A stretch of DNA of 59,948 nt, taken from assembly GCA_014384675.1 (NCBI GenBank), contig JACNFK010000023.1, positions 1 to 59,948 on the forward strand, in the 5' to 3' direction. The notes beneath the pieces were generated by a model. The model worked only from the letters and a program-made list of their open reading frames with translations. It ran no database searches and was not told the origin of the DNA. The position numbers and the translations under genes were made by a program. The stretch's first letter is position 1, and the number at the start of each line of letters is the position of its first letter. Below, one piece after another: positions 51,212-59,934 of this stretch. The stretch is from Candidatus Thiopontia autotrophica (GTDB lineage Bacteria; Pseudomonadota; Gammaproteobacteria; GCF-002020875).

Positions 51212-51529
51212 TTAACGGATCAGGTAGAGCCTCTCTCCCTCCACCTCAATCCGGTAGGTTGGAGTGCAGCCATGATCCGGACCGGTGGCCTCGCCACTCT
51301 CCAGGTCGATAACCCAGTTGTGAAGGGGACAGGTGACCCGGTTGCCGTGAACGATTCCCTGAGAGAGCGGCCCCTTGCGGTGGGGACACTGGTCACTGAC
51401 AGCGAAGAAGAGGTCCTCCGAGCTGCGGAAGATTGCAATATCCCCCTCATCACTCTTGACCACTCTTGATCCGAGGCGGGGGATATCCGAGCGTAGGCCA
51501 ATTTCGATTTTTTCAATAACGGCTTCCAT
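51212..51529 (-). CDS. nirD: Nitrite reductase small subunit with Rieske centre
   Basis: A 105-aa Rieske-fold protein. Unlike E. coli NirD, which I recall has lost its cluster ligands, this one keeps them: Cys48 and His50 (QCPHRKGPL), and Cys67 and His70 (TCPLHNW), so a [2Fe-2S] centre is expected. It partners NirB in NADH-dependent reduction of nitrite to ammonium. AAGGA lies 6 nt before the ATG. It is separated from nirB by a MITE-like insertion of about 150 bp but lies on the same strand. Confidence 0.9.
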   Translation of the reverse strand: MEAVIEKIEIGLRSDIPRLGSRVVKSDEGDIAIFRSSEDLFFAVSDQCPHRKGPLSQGIVHGNRVTCPLHNWVIDLESGEATGPDHGCTPTYRIEVEGERLYLIR

Positions 51530-51580
51530 GATTCATCCTTGTATATTGTCTCTCTTTGATCTATCTGATTCTGAATTGAG

Positions 51581-51747
51581 CCTTAGGGCCTGTCCCAAAA
51601 TAACTTGTGCAGATTGCACCGTAATTTCGTTCGCTTTCGAGGCGTGGCAAGGGGCGCATAGCCGGGCTATGTAATCCTTGTCACAACAAAGAAAGCGGGG
51701 GAAAGGGCAAGCAAAATGTGCATGTTATTTCGGGACAGTTCCTTAGG
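51581..51747. mobile_element. MITE-like non-coding element between nirB and nirD
   Basis: A 153-bp element (51588-51740) flanked on both sides by CCTTAGG (51581-51587 and 51741-51747), a likely 7-bp target duplication. Its ends are imperfect inverted repeats: the left end reads CTGTCCCAAAATAAC and the right end, complemented, CTGTCCCGAAATAAC. A short palindrome CATAGCC-G-GGCTATG lies inside. There is no coding capacity. The right CCTTAGG contains the nirB stop codon, so insertion left NirB intact. CCTTAGG is nearly palindromic, so part of it could belong to the inverted repeat. Confidence 0.7.
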
Positions 51748-54256
51748 AGGCCTGTGCCAGAGTTTGCTGGTGCTTAATATTGGCAAGCGGCTGAAATTCT
51801 CTGCTGGCATCTTGATCCTCGGAGTGATGCCTCCAGGGGTCCACTTGTGCATACTGTTGAGAGATCCGGAAACGTTCGGCCAACGCCGCTCTCTGAGATG
51901 CATCCCCCACAATCTTCTCCTTAATGGCCTGCAGACCAATCCGTTCCACCCACGGTGCGGTGCGCTCCAGATAGTGGGCATCCTCCCGATAGAGTTGACA
52001 GAAGGCGGCACAGTATTCCAAAACCTCCTCTTCACTCTCGACCTTGGCCAGAAGGTCGGTGACACGGACCTTGATCCCGCCATTACCACCAACATGGAGT
52101 TCATACCCGGAGTCGACACAGACCACTCCAAAATCCTTGATCGTCGCCTCCGCGCAGTTTCTGGGACAGGCGGAGACTGCCAGCTTGAACTTGTGTGGCA
52201 TCCACGATCCCCAGGTCAACTGTTCAAGTTTGACTCCCAGATCGGTCGAATCCTGGGTTCCGAATCGGCACCACTGACTCCCTACACAGGTCTTTACGGT
52301 TCGCATAGCCTTGCCGTAGGCGTGGCCCGAGACAAAACCGGCCTGATTGAGATCTTTCCAGATGAGCGGCAGCTCCTCTTTCTGAATTCCAAAGAGATCG
52401 ATCCGCTGACCACCGGTTACCTTGATCTCGGGGACATTGAATCTGTCCGCAACATCAGCAATGGCACGGAGTTCATCAGGTGTGGTCATTCCGCCCCACA
52501 TCCGTGGAACCACTGAGTAGCTTCCATCCTTCTGAATGTTTCCATGGGCCCGTTCGTTGATAAAACGGGACTGGGGATCATCATACTCACCAGGCCATTG
52601 GGCAAGAAGATAGTAGTTGATGGTGGGGCGGCAGCTATGGCATCCATCCCGATTTCCCCACTCCAGAAAATGATAAACATCCTGGTGGCTCTTTAGCTGA
52701 TGTTCACGAATGGCCTTGCGAACGACATCATGGGAGTGGGTAGTGCAGCCACAGAGCGATTTCTGGGTTGGGGTCTTCTCGTATCCCTCACCAACGGTAG
52801 AGGCGAGGATCTGTTCAACTAGTGCAGTACAGGATCCACAGGATGCTGAGGCCTTGGTATGGCTGCGCACCTCATCCAGGGTAAAAAGGTTGTTGGCACT
52901 GATGGCCTGAATCACATCTCCCTTACAGATCCCATTACAGCCACACACCTCAGCACTATCGGGTAGATCCATGATGTTCTGACTGCCATGGCCAGAGTCT
53001 CCTAATTGTGCCTGGCCAAAGAGCAGAGTATCGCGAATCTCGCCGACATCGGTCTGATCCCGCATCATCTGAAAATACTTCGCCCCATCAATGGTGTCAC
53101 CGTAGAGCACAGCCCCCTGGATGCGATTGTCTGAGAGGACCAATTTCTTGTAGATGCCACGACCCGGATCCTGAAATAGTAGTACGTCCTGGTTCTCCTG
53201 CTCCTTGAACTGGCCGGCAGAAAAGAGATCTATACCGGTTACCTTGAGTTTGGTTGAGGTCACCGAGCCCCTGTAGATTCCGATGCCATAGTTGGCCAGG
53301 TGGTTGGCCACCACCTTGGACTGCTCAAACAGTGGGGCAACGAGACCATAGGTGGTGTTGCGATGTTCTACACATTCGCCGACGGCATAGATTTTTGGGT
53401 CATAGCTCTGCATAGTGTCACTGACCACAACTCCTCGATTACAGTAGATGCCGGACTCCTTGGCCAGCTGGATCGAGGGTCGAATCCCAACCGCCATTAC
53501 CACCAGGTCAGCAGGGACCTCCAGGCCACTTGTGAAACGGACAGCACGAACCCGAGTGCCTGCATTCTCATCGTCACTTGTAGGGTGTCCCAAAATGGCT
53601 TCGGTCTCGGTGTTGAGCAGGAAGGTAAGGCCATCCTCTTCCAGTTTCCTCTGCAGAAGGTCTGAGGATGCACGATCCAGTTGGTTGTCCATGACCACAT
53701 CGGAGCGGTGGACAATGGTCACCTTCATCCCCTGCTTCTGCAGGCCACTGGCAGCCTCAAGTCCCAGCAGGCCACCACCGATGACAACAGCATGTCGATA
53801 GTGGTTGGAGGCATCAACCATTGACTCCACATCTTCAACGGTGCGGAACCCAATCACTCCATCCAGATCATTGCCGGGAACCGGCAGAATAAAGGGGTGA
53901 GACCCGGTCGCTAGCAGCAGACGGTCGTAGTGGATCTGTTCTCCATTTGCCAACTCCACTCTGCGCCGGGCACGATGAATTTTTGTGGCAGCAACCCCAG
54001 AGATTAGTTCAATCCCATGCTCCTCATACCACTCCGGCGTGTTAATGATGATCTCATCAAAGGACTTTTCTCCTGCCAGTAGTGGAGAGAGCATGATTCG
54101 GTTGTAGTTGGGGTGGGGCTCCTCACCAATGACGGTGATCTGATACTGGCCGGAAGAGATCTTCAGCAGCTCTTCCACAGTTCTCATGCCGGCCATTCCG
54201 TTGCCGATCACTACCAGGCGATTTTTGCTGAGGGGGGTTGGTGATGGGCTGCTCAT
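51743..54256 (-). CDS. nirB: NADH-dependent nitrite reductase large subunit
   Basis: An 837-aa protein. The N-terminal FAD/NADH domain has GNGMAGMRTVEELL and GGGLLGLEAASGL, followed by BFD-like [2Fe-2S] segments (CGCNGICKGD, CGSCTALVEQIL) and the C-terminal siroheme/[4Fe-4S] domain with C-x5-C in CVGSQWC (about residue 656) and C-x3-C in CPRNC (about 695). It reduces nitrite to ammonium with NirD in the cytoplasm. The ATG at 54256 is used; an upstream TTG at 54265 has poorer spacing. A sigma-54 promoter and NtrC dyad lie directly upstream, so the gene starts its own nitrogen-controlled transcript. Confidence 0.96.
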   Translation of the reverse strand: MSSPSPTPLSKNRLVVIGNGMAGMRTVEELLKISSGQYQITVIGEEPHPNYNRIMLSPLLAGEKSFDEIIINTPEWYEEHGIELISGVAATKIHRARRRVELANGEQIHYDRLLLATGSHPFILPVPGNDLDGVIGFRTVEDVESMVDASNHYRHAVVIGGGLLGLEAASGLQKQGMKVTIVHRSDVVMDNQLDRASSDLLQRKLEEDGLTFLLNTETEAILGHPTSDDENAGTRVRAVRFTSGLEVPADLVVMAVGIRPSIQLAKESGIYCNRGVVVSDTMQSYDPKIYAVGECVEHRNTTYGLVAPLFEQSKVVANHLANYGIGIYRGSVTSTKLKVTGIDLFSAGQFKEQENQDVLLFQDPGRGIYKKLVLSDNRIQGAVLYGDTIDGAKYFQMMRDQTDVGEIRDTLLFGQAQLGDSGHGSQNIMDLPDSAEVCGCNGICKGDVIQAISANNLFTLDEVRSHTKASASCGSCTALVEQILASTVGEGYEKTPTQKSLCGCTTHSHDVVRKAIREHQLKSHQDVYHFLEWGNRDGCHSCRPTINYYLLAQWPGEYDDPQSRFINERAHGNIQKDGSYSVVPRMWGGMTTPDELRAIADVADRFNVPEIKVTGGQRIDLFGIQKEELPLIWKDLNQAGFVSGHAYGKAMRTVKTCVGSQWCRFGTQDSTDLGVKLEQLTWGSWMPHKFKLAVSACPRNCAEATIKDFGVVCVDSGYELHVGGNGGIKVRVTDLLAKVESEEEVLEYCAAFCQLYREDAHYLERTAPWVERIGLQAIKEKIVGDASQRAALAERFRISQQYAQVDPWRHHSEDQDASREFQPLANIKHQQTLAQAS

Positions 54257-54298
54257 TGAGTTCAATCCTTGGTTGATACAAACGTGTACTTAACTTTA

Positions 54299-54314
54299 AG
54301 CAATGAACGTGCCA
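54299..54314 (-). promoter_or_regulatory. Sigma-54 promoter of nirB
   Basis: Minus strand: TGGCACG (54308-54314), TTCA, TTGCT (54299-54303), a full consensus -24/-12 element. The predicted transcript start lies about 30 nt before the nirB ATG. Confidence 0.9.
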
Positions 54315-54326
54315 AACGCTTTGTAT

Positions 54327-54341
54327 ATAGATAACATGTTG
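54327..54341. promoter_or_regulatory. 15-bp motif shared by the nirB and glnK promoters
   Basis: ATAGATAACATGTTG, found again with one change at 58177-58191 upstream of glnK. Both copies lie between a sigma-54 promoter and its NtrC dyad. It partly fits the IHF consensus on the plus strand (YAA-N4-TTGATW), so a DNA-bending site is one reading. Confidence 0.45.
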
Positions 54342-54389
54342 TAATCTCAATCATTAATGCGCAAAGTCTATGGTTGAAGAATATGGGTG

Positions 54390-54406
54390 TGCGCCAATTT
54401 GGTGCT
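54390..54406 (-). promoter_or_regulatory. NtrC-type enhancer of nirB
   Basis: TGCGCC-AATTT-GGTGCT: each half differs from the consensus TGCACC/GGTGCA by one base, and the 5-bp spacer is right. It is about 75-90 bp upstream of the nirB -24 element. Confidence 0.7.
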
Positions 54407-54526
54407 CCGAGTGGGGTCAATTCTCTAGCATTGACCAGATATTGAGCTGAACAATGAGGCTCTCTCGATACCTCATTAAGGCCACTGTTTAGGAGCCTCT
54501 GAAAAAGCTTAATGGGATGGGGGTTT

Positions 54527-54581
54527 GGGGGAAGGGCTCTATAGGTGTTGTTGTAACATACTGAACCATAACCCTTCCCCC
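54527..54581. repeat. Long hairpin in the kinase-nirB gap
   Basis: GGGGGAAGGG (54527-54536) and CCCTTCCCCC (54572-54581) form a 10-bp perfect stem with a 35-nt loop. No T-run follows. It could slow read-through from the kinase gene toward nirB. Together with the next hairpin and the nirB control sites it accounts for the 385-bp gap 54257-54641, which has no gene. Confidence 0.5.
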
Positions 54582-54603
54582 ATAGAATAACTTGTAAGGG
54601 AGA

Positions 54604-54634
54604 TCTGATTGGGTCACGAAGTGACTTAATCAGA
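54604..54634 (-). terminator. Hairpin just after the kinase gene
   Basis: TCTGATT, one mismatch, GTCAC, loop GAA, GTGAC, one mismatch, AATCAGA. It starts 8 nt after the kinase stop. It lacks a U-tract, so it may be a weak or factor-dependent terminator or an RNA-stabilising stem. Confidence 0.5.
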
Positions 54635-54641
54635 GCTTTCT

Positions 54642-56381
54642 TTACGTACCAAGCAATGTCAGCAAGATGAGATTGGCCAGTGCCAGAACCAATGCGAGTG
54701 TCCGCCAGAATACCAGTGGATCACGCTCAATCAGTGGCTGGAACGACTCCTGCTGAAAGGATGGGTTGGGCTGCCTGAGATCTATCGGGATCTCGGACAG
54801 CGCCGGATAACGATCGACTGGTGAGGGTGAGAGAGCCTTGCGTAATGTACTGCTGATCCAATCGGGCAGATCATCCCGATAGTGGTGCGGGGCAGTGAAA
54901 TGGCGGGAGTGAATTTTCTGCACCGCCTTCCTGGTCGAGGGGTGGTCACCCAGATCCCCATAGGGGAGTTTTCCGCATAGCATCTCATAGAGAATAACCG
55001 CCAGTGAGAACTGGTCGGAGAGGGGGCTACCCGCATTTCCCTGGAAGAGCTCGGGTGCTGTATAGTTTCGGGTACTGTGTATTCGTGAATAGTCGACAGG
55101 AGAGCGAATCTCCTCAACCCCCGAGATGCGTGTGGATCCAAAATCGATGATTTTGACCGTTCCATGGGTATCGATCATGATATTTTCCGGCTTCAGGTCT
55201 CGATGGACCATCTCCATCCGGTGGAAGGTGCGCATTCCATGAATGATCTGTTCGGCAATCTGGCGCACCTCAACCAGAGAGGGGTTGGGGTGATCGCTCA
55301 TCCACTGTCTGAGTGTGATCCCATTAATATACTCAGTGGCGGTATAGAGAAAGCGGCGCCGCTCCCGGATATCATGGATCTTGAGAACATGGTTGGAGTG
55401 GAGGCGTAGCCCAATCCACTCCTCGTGTTGAAAGGTCTCCAGGTAGGTTGAGTCATCCTCAAAATTGACGGATGGGGTCTTGATCACAACCTCACCAGAG
55501 GATGGATCACTCTTTTCTGCTTTTAGATCCAGTGCAAGATAGACTTGTGTACGGGGGCTGGAGTGGAGCTCTCGAAGAATCCTGTAACCATCAATCTCCA
55601 TTCCAGGGGAGAGATCGGGAGGAAAAGGGAGTGACTGGAGTTTCTGGTAGTGGCTCTGATCATCCTCTTCCGGGAGCTGGTTGATGAGCAGAAACTGACA
55701 GCTCAGATTGTCATTACTGCCACTCTCCAGCGCCTGTTGGCAGATCTTCTCTGTAAGGGGCTGGGGAGAGTCCAAATCCTGATGGATAAGATGATTTATC
55801 TCCCGGTCGGAGAGAAAATCATGAATGCCATCGGTACAGAGCAGAAAGGCATCTCCTGCACGGACTGCTATCCGGTGCACATCCACCTCAATATGGGTAT
55901 TGATCCCCATGGCGCGCCCCAGATACTCTTTCTCGCCACGCCCGCAGACCCGGTGGTCACGAGTAATCTGTTCCAGTTGCCCTTCGCGCCAATGGTAGAT
56001 TCGGCTGTCTCCCACATGGAAGATCGAGGCAGTTGAGGATTTGATCACCAGCGTTGAGAGGGTTGTGACCAGCTCCCCCTCTCTGGAGAAGAGCTGTTGA
56101 CCTTGTCCGAGTAGCCAGTGGTTCAGGGCGGAGAAGATCTTGCTTGCCGAGGTGCTAACAGTCCATGAATCGGGGGTGCTGTAGTAGTCGGAGATAAAGC
56201 CCTGAACAGAGGCACTGCTTGCATCAGCAGCACCGGCACTGGAGCTGACACCATCGGCAATGGCAGCTACCACCCCTTTGCTGAAGAGCTGTGCTCCATC
56301 AGGGATGGCGTAGTTGCAGGCATCATCATTGGCCGGCTTCTGGCCGGCCAATGAGTGTTGTCCTGCCGAGATGTATTCCAA
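54642..56381 (-). CDS. PP2C phosphatase-Ser/Thr kinase fusion in the nitrate operon
   Basis: A 579-aa protein. The N-terminal PP2C domain (about 1-235) has all metal aspartates: AIADGVSSS, HVGDSRIYHW, LLCTDGIHDFL and GSNDNLSC. The kinase domain (about 265-530) has the VVIK lysine, HRDLKPENIM and IIDFGS, but the glycine loop (ELHSSPRTQVYLA) lacks the usual GxGxxG. A C-terminal hydrophobic helix (about 558-578) anchors it to the membrane. The TTG start lies just after the narK stop, with a GAGG site 11 nt upstream. The same order (transporter, kinase, nirB, nirD, reductase) occurs, as I recall, in Pseudomonas aeruginosa PA1783-PA1779, so a role in nitrate assimilation is likely; its target is unknown. 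Confidence 0.87.
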   Translation of the reverse strand: MEYISAGQHSLAGQKPANDDACNYAIPDGAQLFSKGVVAAIADGVSSSAGAADASSASVQGFISDYYSTPDSWTVSTSASKIFSALNHWLLGQGQQLFSREGELVTTLSTLVIKSSTASIFHVGDSRIYHWREGQLEQITRDHRVCGRGEKEYLGRAMGINTHIEVDVHRIAVRAGDAFLLCTDGIHDFLSDREINHLIHQDLDSPQPLTEKICQQALESGSNDNLSCQFLLINQLPEEDDQSHYQKLQSLPFPPDLSPGMEIDGYRILRELHSSPRTQVYLALDLKAEKSDPSSGEVVIKTPSVNFEDDSTYLETFQHEEWIGLRLHSNHVLKIHDIRERRRFLYTATEYINGITLRQWMSDHPNPSLVEVRQIAEQIIHGMRTFHRMEMVHRDLKPENIMIDTHGTVKIIDFGSTRISGVEEIRSPVDYSRIHSTRNYTAPELFQGNAGSPLSDQFSLAVILYEMLCGKLPYGDLGDHPSTRKAVQKIHSRHFTAPHHYRDDLPDWISSTLRKALSPSPVDRYPALSEIPIDLRQPNPSFQQESFQPLIERDPLVFWRTLALVLALANLILLTLLGT

Positions 56382-56382
56382 A

Positions 56383-57852
56383 CTATTTCACCTCAATCAG
56401 CTCAACTGTGCCGTCCGGCAGCACCTCGGCCATATGTCCTTCGGGCTCATCAAGAAAGAGCTGAATCAGAACCAGAATCACCAGGGCAGATACGGCAATG
56501 GTGAGGAAGAAGAGGGCGGGTTCAACAAAGGAGAGCACGGTGAGGAAGATCACGCCACCTACATTACCATAGGCTCCTGTCATTCCAGCAATCTGTCCGG
56601 TCATGCGCCGTTTGACGAGTGGCACCATTGCAAATACCGCCCCTTCACCGGCCTGAACAAAGAAAGAGCAGGCCATGGTGGCGGCTACAGCGACCGGTAG
56701 AGCCCAACTGGCATCAATATGGCTTAGCGCGAAGTAGCCAATGGAGAGCCCTAGCAGCAGGATTGAGAGGGTCCGTTTGCGTCCAAAGCGATCGCTGATC
56801 AATCCACCACTGGGGCGAGCCACCAGGTTCATGAATGCAAAACCGGAGGCCACCATTCCAGCCAGCACCGGGGTAATCTCAAAAGTATCGAGGAAGAAGA
56901 GGGGAAGCATGGAGACGACGGCCAGCTCGGATCCGAAGGTGACTAGATAGGCAAGATCCAGCATTGCAACCTGCTTGAATGAGTAGCGGTCAATCTCGGG
57001 CAGATCCCCCTTTAGCACATGACGGTTGACCTGTAGTACCTTGAAGCTCTGGATCAGATAGATGGAACAGAGCAGACCATAGAGGAGTAGAGCAACCCCA
57101 TCACCATAGAGCCCCAGATTAGCCGGACTCAGCTTCCAGTTTAGCACCGCCAGAGCGCCATACATTGGAAGATTCATCAACAGGTAGAGAATAAGGTCTC
57201 CCTTGCTGGAGACCTCCATAGCTCCGGATTTTTTGGGCTTGAAGTAGGTGGATCCTTTCGGGGTATTGCTGACATTGAGGTAATAGATGAAGGAGTAGAG
57301 AATGGCGACGAGGCCGGTAGATCCGATGGCATAGCGCCAGCCATCCTCACCACCAAACAGCAGCGCAAGAGTGGGAAGGGTCAGGGCTGCAGCGGCAGAG
57401 CCGAAGTTGCCCCATCCGCCATAGATCCCCTCTGCAACACCGACCTCTCGGGCGGGGAACCACTCGCTGACCATACGGATACCAATCACAAAGCCGGCGC
57501 CAACAAATCCCATCAGAAAACGGGTGACTGCCAGCTGCTCAAAGCTGTCGGACAGTGCATAAAAAAAACAGAGGACTCCGGAGAGCGCCAGCAGGATGGA
57601 GTAGACGATCTTGGGGCCAAAGTGGTCCACCAGCATTCCAATGATGATTCTGGCAGGGATGGTGAGAGCCACGTTAAGAATCAGCAGGGTCTTCACCTCC
57701 TGTGGGGTGAGGCCAAACTGTTCACGCATGACCGCCATCAGTGGCGCATGGTTGAACCAGATCACAAAGGTGATAAAGAAGGCGATCCAGCTGAGATGGA
57801 GAACTTTGGTCTTCCCGCTGAAAGAGAGCAGATTGATACTTCCTGTGTTCAT
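56383..57852 (-). CDS. Nitrate/nitrite transporter, MFS NarK/NasA type
   Basis: A 489-aa major-facilitator protein with about twelve helices. The nitrate-signature regions are present: FGFAN-like segment [15 protein letters not shown] (first signature) and [21 protein letters not shown] (second signature), plus the early [22 protein letters not shown]-type loop. It imports nitrate for assimilation. The ATG at 57852 has a GGAG site about 8 nt upstream; 33 further codons are open upstream but unconserved. It lies just downstream of a sigma-54 promoter and starts the narK-kinase transcript. Confidence 0.93.
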   Translation of the reverse strand: MNTGSINLLSFSGKTKVLHLSWIAFFITFVIWFNHAPLMAVMREQFGLTPQEVKTLLILNVALTIPARIIIGMLVDHFGPKIVYSILLALSGVLCFFYALSDSFEQLAVTRFLMGFVGAGFVIGIRMVSEWFPAREVGVAEGIYGGWGNFGSAAAALTLPTLALLFGGEDGWRYAIGSTGLVAILYSFIYYLNVSNTPKGSTYFKPKKSGAMEVSSKGDLILYLLMNLPMYGALAVLNWKLSPANLGLYGDGVALLLYGLLCSIYLIQSFKVLQVNRHVLKGDLPEIDRYSFKQVAMLDLAYLVTFGSELAVVSMLPLFFLDTFEITPVLAGMVASGFAFMNLVARPSGGLISDRFGRKRTLSILLLGLSIGYFALSHIDASWALPVAVAATMACSFFVQAGEGAVFAMVPLVKRRMTGQIAGMTGAYGNVGGVIFLTVLSFVEPALFFLTIAVSALVILVLIQLFLDEPEGHMAEVLPDGTVELIEVK

Positions 57853-57914
57853 GGCTTGTCTCCGGAGATCTGATCTTGATTGAGAGAGAGGCTTCCCCCT
57901 TATGGACTGGAAAC

Positions 57915-57930
57915 AGCAATAACCATGCCA
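57915..57930 (-). promoter_or_regulatory. Sigma-54 promoter of the nitrate transporter gene
   Basis: Minus strand: TGGCAT (57925-57930), GGTTA, TTGCT (57915-57919); one base differs from TGGCAC-N5-TTGC. The predicted start is about 50 nt before the ATG. Its likely enhancers are the NtrC-type sites at 58048-58137. Confidence 0.78.
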
Positions 57931-58047
57931 TTGTTGCAGAGAAACTTGCAATTACATGTTTTTCAAGTAGTTAGTAGCTCTGCCCAAGCAGATTGAAAGC
58001 GGAGAGAAGAGTATCGTCTGCACAATGATGATCGGAAAACAACAGCC

Positions 58048-58137
58048 TGCGCCAGCCTGTGGTGCAGAGCAGGATAGTGCCTTGGAGGGCGGCACTCATC
58101 TCGTGCATTTGAGAGAACTCTGCCCTCTGATGGTGCG
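58048..58137. promoter_or_regulatory. Cluster of NtrC-type sites shared by narK and glnK
   Basis: The best dyads are GGCACT-CATCT-CGTGCA (58091-58107) and TGCCCT-CTGAT-GGTGCG (58121-58137), with starts 30 bp apart, about three helical turns. A further pair of half-sites, TGCGCC (58048-58053) and GGTGCA (58061-58066), has a 7-bp spacer and is weaker. They lie between two divergent sigma-54 promoters. The rest of the 438-bp gap 57853-58290 holds no gene. Confidence 0.65.
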
Positions 58138-58176
58138 CAATTGATCAGGCGTTTCTTTCACCACGATGGCATATAA

Positions 58177-58191
58177 ATAGATAACATGCTG
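58177..58191. promoter_or_regulatory. 15-bp motif shared by the glnK and nirB promoters (second copy)
   Basis: ATAGATAACATGCTG, one base different from the copy at 54327-54341. It is 22 bp upstream of the glnK -24 element. Read with the next bases it fits the IHF consensus with one mismatch (TAA-CATG-CTGATA). Confidence 0.5.
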
Positions 58192-58213
58192 ATATTTATA
58201 GCGATATTTGGAT

Positions 58214-58229
58214 TGGCACGGTGGTTGCA
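58214..58229 (+). promoter_or_regulatory. Sigma-54 promoter of glnK-amtB
   Basis: TGGCACG (58214-58220), GTGG, TTGCA (58225-58229): a perfect -24/-12 element about 60 nt before the glnK ATG. NtrC-type dyads are 75-125 bp upstream. Confidence 0.92.
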
Positions 58230-58269
58230 TATACCGTGTCAACCCCCTCTTTAATGAGGGCCGTATTGA

Positions 58270-58629
<360 letters not shown>

Positions 58630-58659
58630 GTGGTTGTATAAGTAAAAAGGAAACAAATA

Positions 58660-59934
58660 ATGGAAAATCAAATTTTTGAACTGCAGTATGCAATGGACAC
58701 CTTCTATTTTCTGGTGTCTGGTGCATTGGTGATGTGGATGGCAGCAGGCTTTGCGATGTTGGAGGCGGGGCTGGTACGCTCAAAAAATACCACCGAGATT
58801 CTAACCAAGAATGTGGCGCTCTTTGCCATTGCCTGCATCATGTATCTGGTGATGGGGTATGAGCTGATGTATGGCGGGGGCGGAGGCACCAACTACTTCC
58901 TCTCCAGTATCATGGGTGGTGATAGTCTGGTAGATGATGCACTGAAAGCATCTGCAGAGAACGGTTTTGGTGGGGATTCTGTCTACTCCGGTGCTTCTGA
59001 CTTCTTTTTCCAGGTAGTCTTTGTGGCAACTGCGATGTCAATTGTCTCTGGTGCAGTTGCAGAGCGCATGAAGCTCTGGGCATTTCTTGCTTTTGCAGTG
59101 GTGATGACCGGGGTTATCTATCCCATGGAAGGGTCGTGGACCTGGGGCGGTCAGGAGGTATTTGGAATGTTCGCCCTGGAGTTCAGTGACTTTGCAGGCT
59201 CCGGTATTGTCCATATGGCGGGCGCAGCAGCGGCACTGGCTGGCGTACTGTTGTTAGGTGCTCGAAAGGGCAAGTATGGCAAGAACGGTGAGGTCAGGGC
59301 TATTCCAGGTGCAAATATGCCATTGGCGACACTCGGAACATTTATCCTCTGGATGGGCTGGTTTGGATTTAATGGCGGATCTGTATTGAAGCTGGGCGAT
59401 ATCGCTAGTGCCCACTCTGTTGCAATGGTATTTCTGAACACCAATGCGGCAGCAGCTGGCGGTGCAATTGGTGCCCTAATTATTGCCCGCATGCTGTTTG
59501 GCAAGGCTGATCTGACCATGTTGCTCAATGGTGCGCTGGCTGGGCTGGTTGCGATTACCGCAGGCCCGGATACACCGACACCGTTGATGGCAACACTGTT
59601 TGGCATGGTTGCTGGTGTAATCGTAGTCTTCTCAATTATCTCTCTGGACAAGATGAGAATCGATGATCCTGTGGGCGCAATCTCTGTCCACGGAGTAGTC
59701 GGCTTCTTTGGTCTGATGATAGTACCGCTGACAAATGATGGCGCAACATTTATGGGCCAGTTGGTGGGCGCAGGGGTCATCTTTGGATGGGTCTTTGGCT
59801 CTAGCCTGGTAGTCTGGGCGCTGATCAAGATGCTTATGGGAATTCGCATCAGTGAGGAGGAGGAAGAGGCTGGTGCAGACTTCACCGAGTGTGGTCTGGA
59901 GGCATATCCAGAGTTCACCAATACGGGCAAATAA
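58660..59934 (+). CDS. amtB: Ammonium transporter Amt
   Basis: A 424-aa channel protein with eleven predicted helices. The Amt signature DFAGSGIVHMAGAAAALAG contains the first of the twin pore histidines, and ISVHGVVGFFGLM the second. The N-terminus (MENQIFELQYAMDTFYF) shows no cleavable signal, unlike E. coli AmtB, so it resembles Amt forms without a leader. It conducts ammonium into the cell under nitrogen limitation and is gated by GlnK. AAAGGAAA lies before the ATG. The remaining 14 bases of the window hold nothing. Confidence 0.95.
   Translation: MENQIFELQYAMDTFYFLVSGALVMWMAAGFAMLEAGLVRSKNTTEILTKNVALFAIACIMYLVMGYELMYGGGGGTNYFLSSIMGGDSLVDDALKASAENGFGGDSVYSGASDFFFQVVFVATAMSIVSGAVAERMKLWAFLAFAVVMTGVIYPMEGSWTWGGQEVFGMFALEFSDFAGSGIVHMAGAAAALAGVLLLGARKGKYGKNGEVRAIPGANMPLATLGTFILWMGWFGFNGGSVLKLGDIASAHSVAMVFLNTNAAAAGGAIGALIIARMLFGKADLTMLLNGALAGLVAITAGPDTPTPLMATLFGMVAGVIVVFSIISLDKMRIDDPVGAISVHGVVGFFGLMIVPLTNDGATFMGQLVGAGVIFGWVFGSSLVVWALIKMLMGIRISEEEEEAGADFTECGLEAYPEFTNTGK

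Noticed and set aside
50414-51469. A 351-codon open frame on the plus strand opposite nasA and nirD
   Set aside because: It is antisense to two well-supported genes and its translation has no family resemblance; long shadow frames are common opposite GC-rich genes.
58048-58066. TGCGCC-N7-GGTGCA as a full NtrC site
   Set aside because: Half-sites are good but the spacer is 7 bp instead of 5, so it is listed only as part of the cluster.
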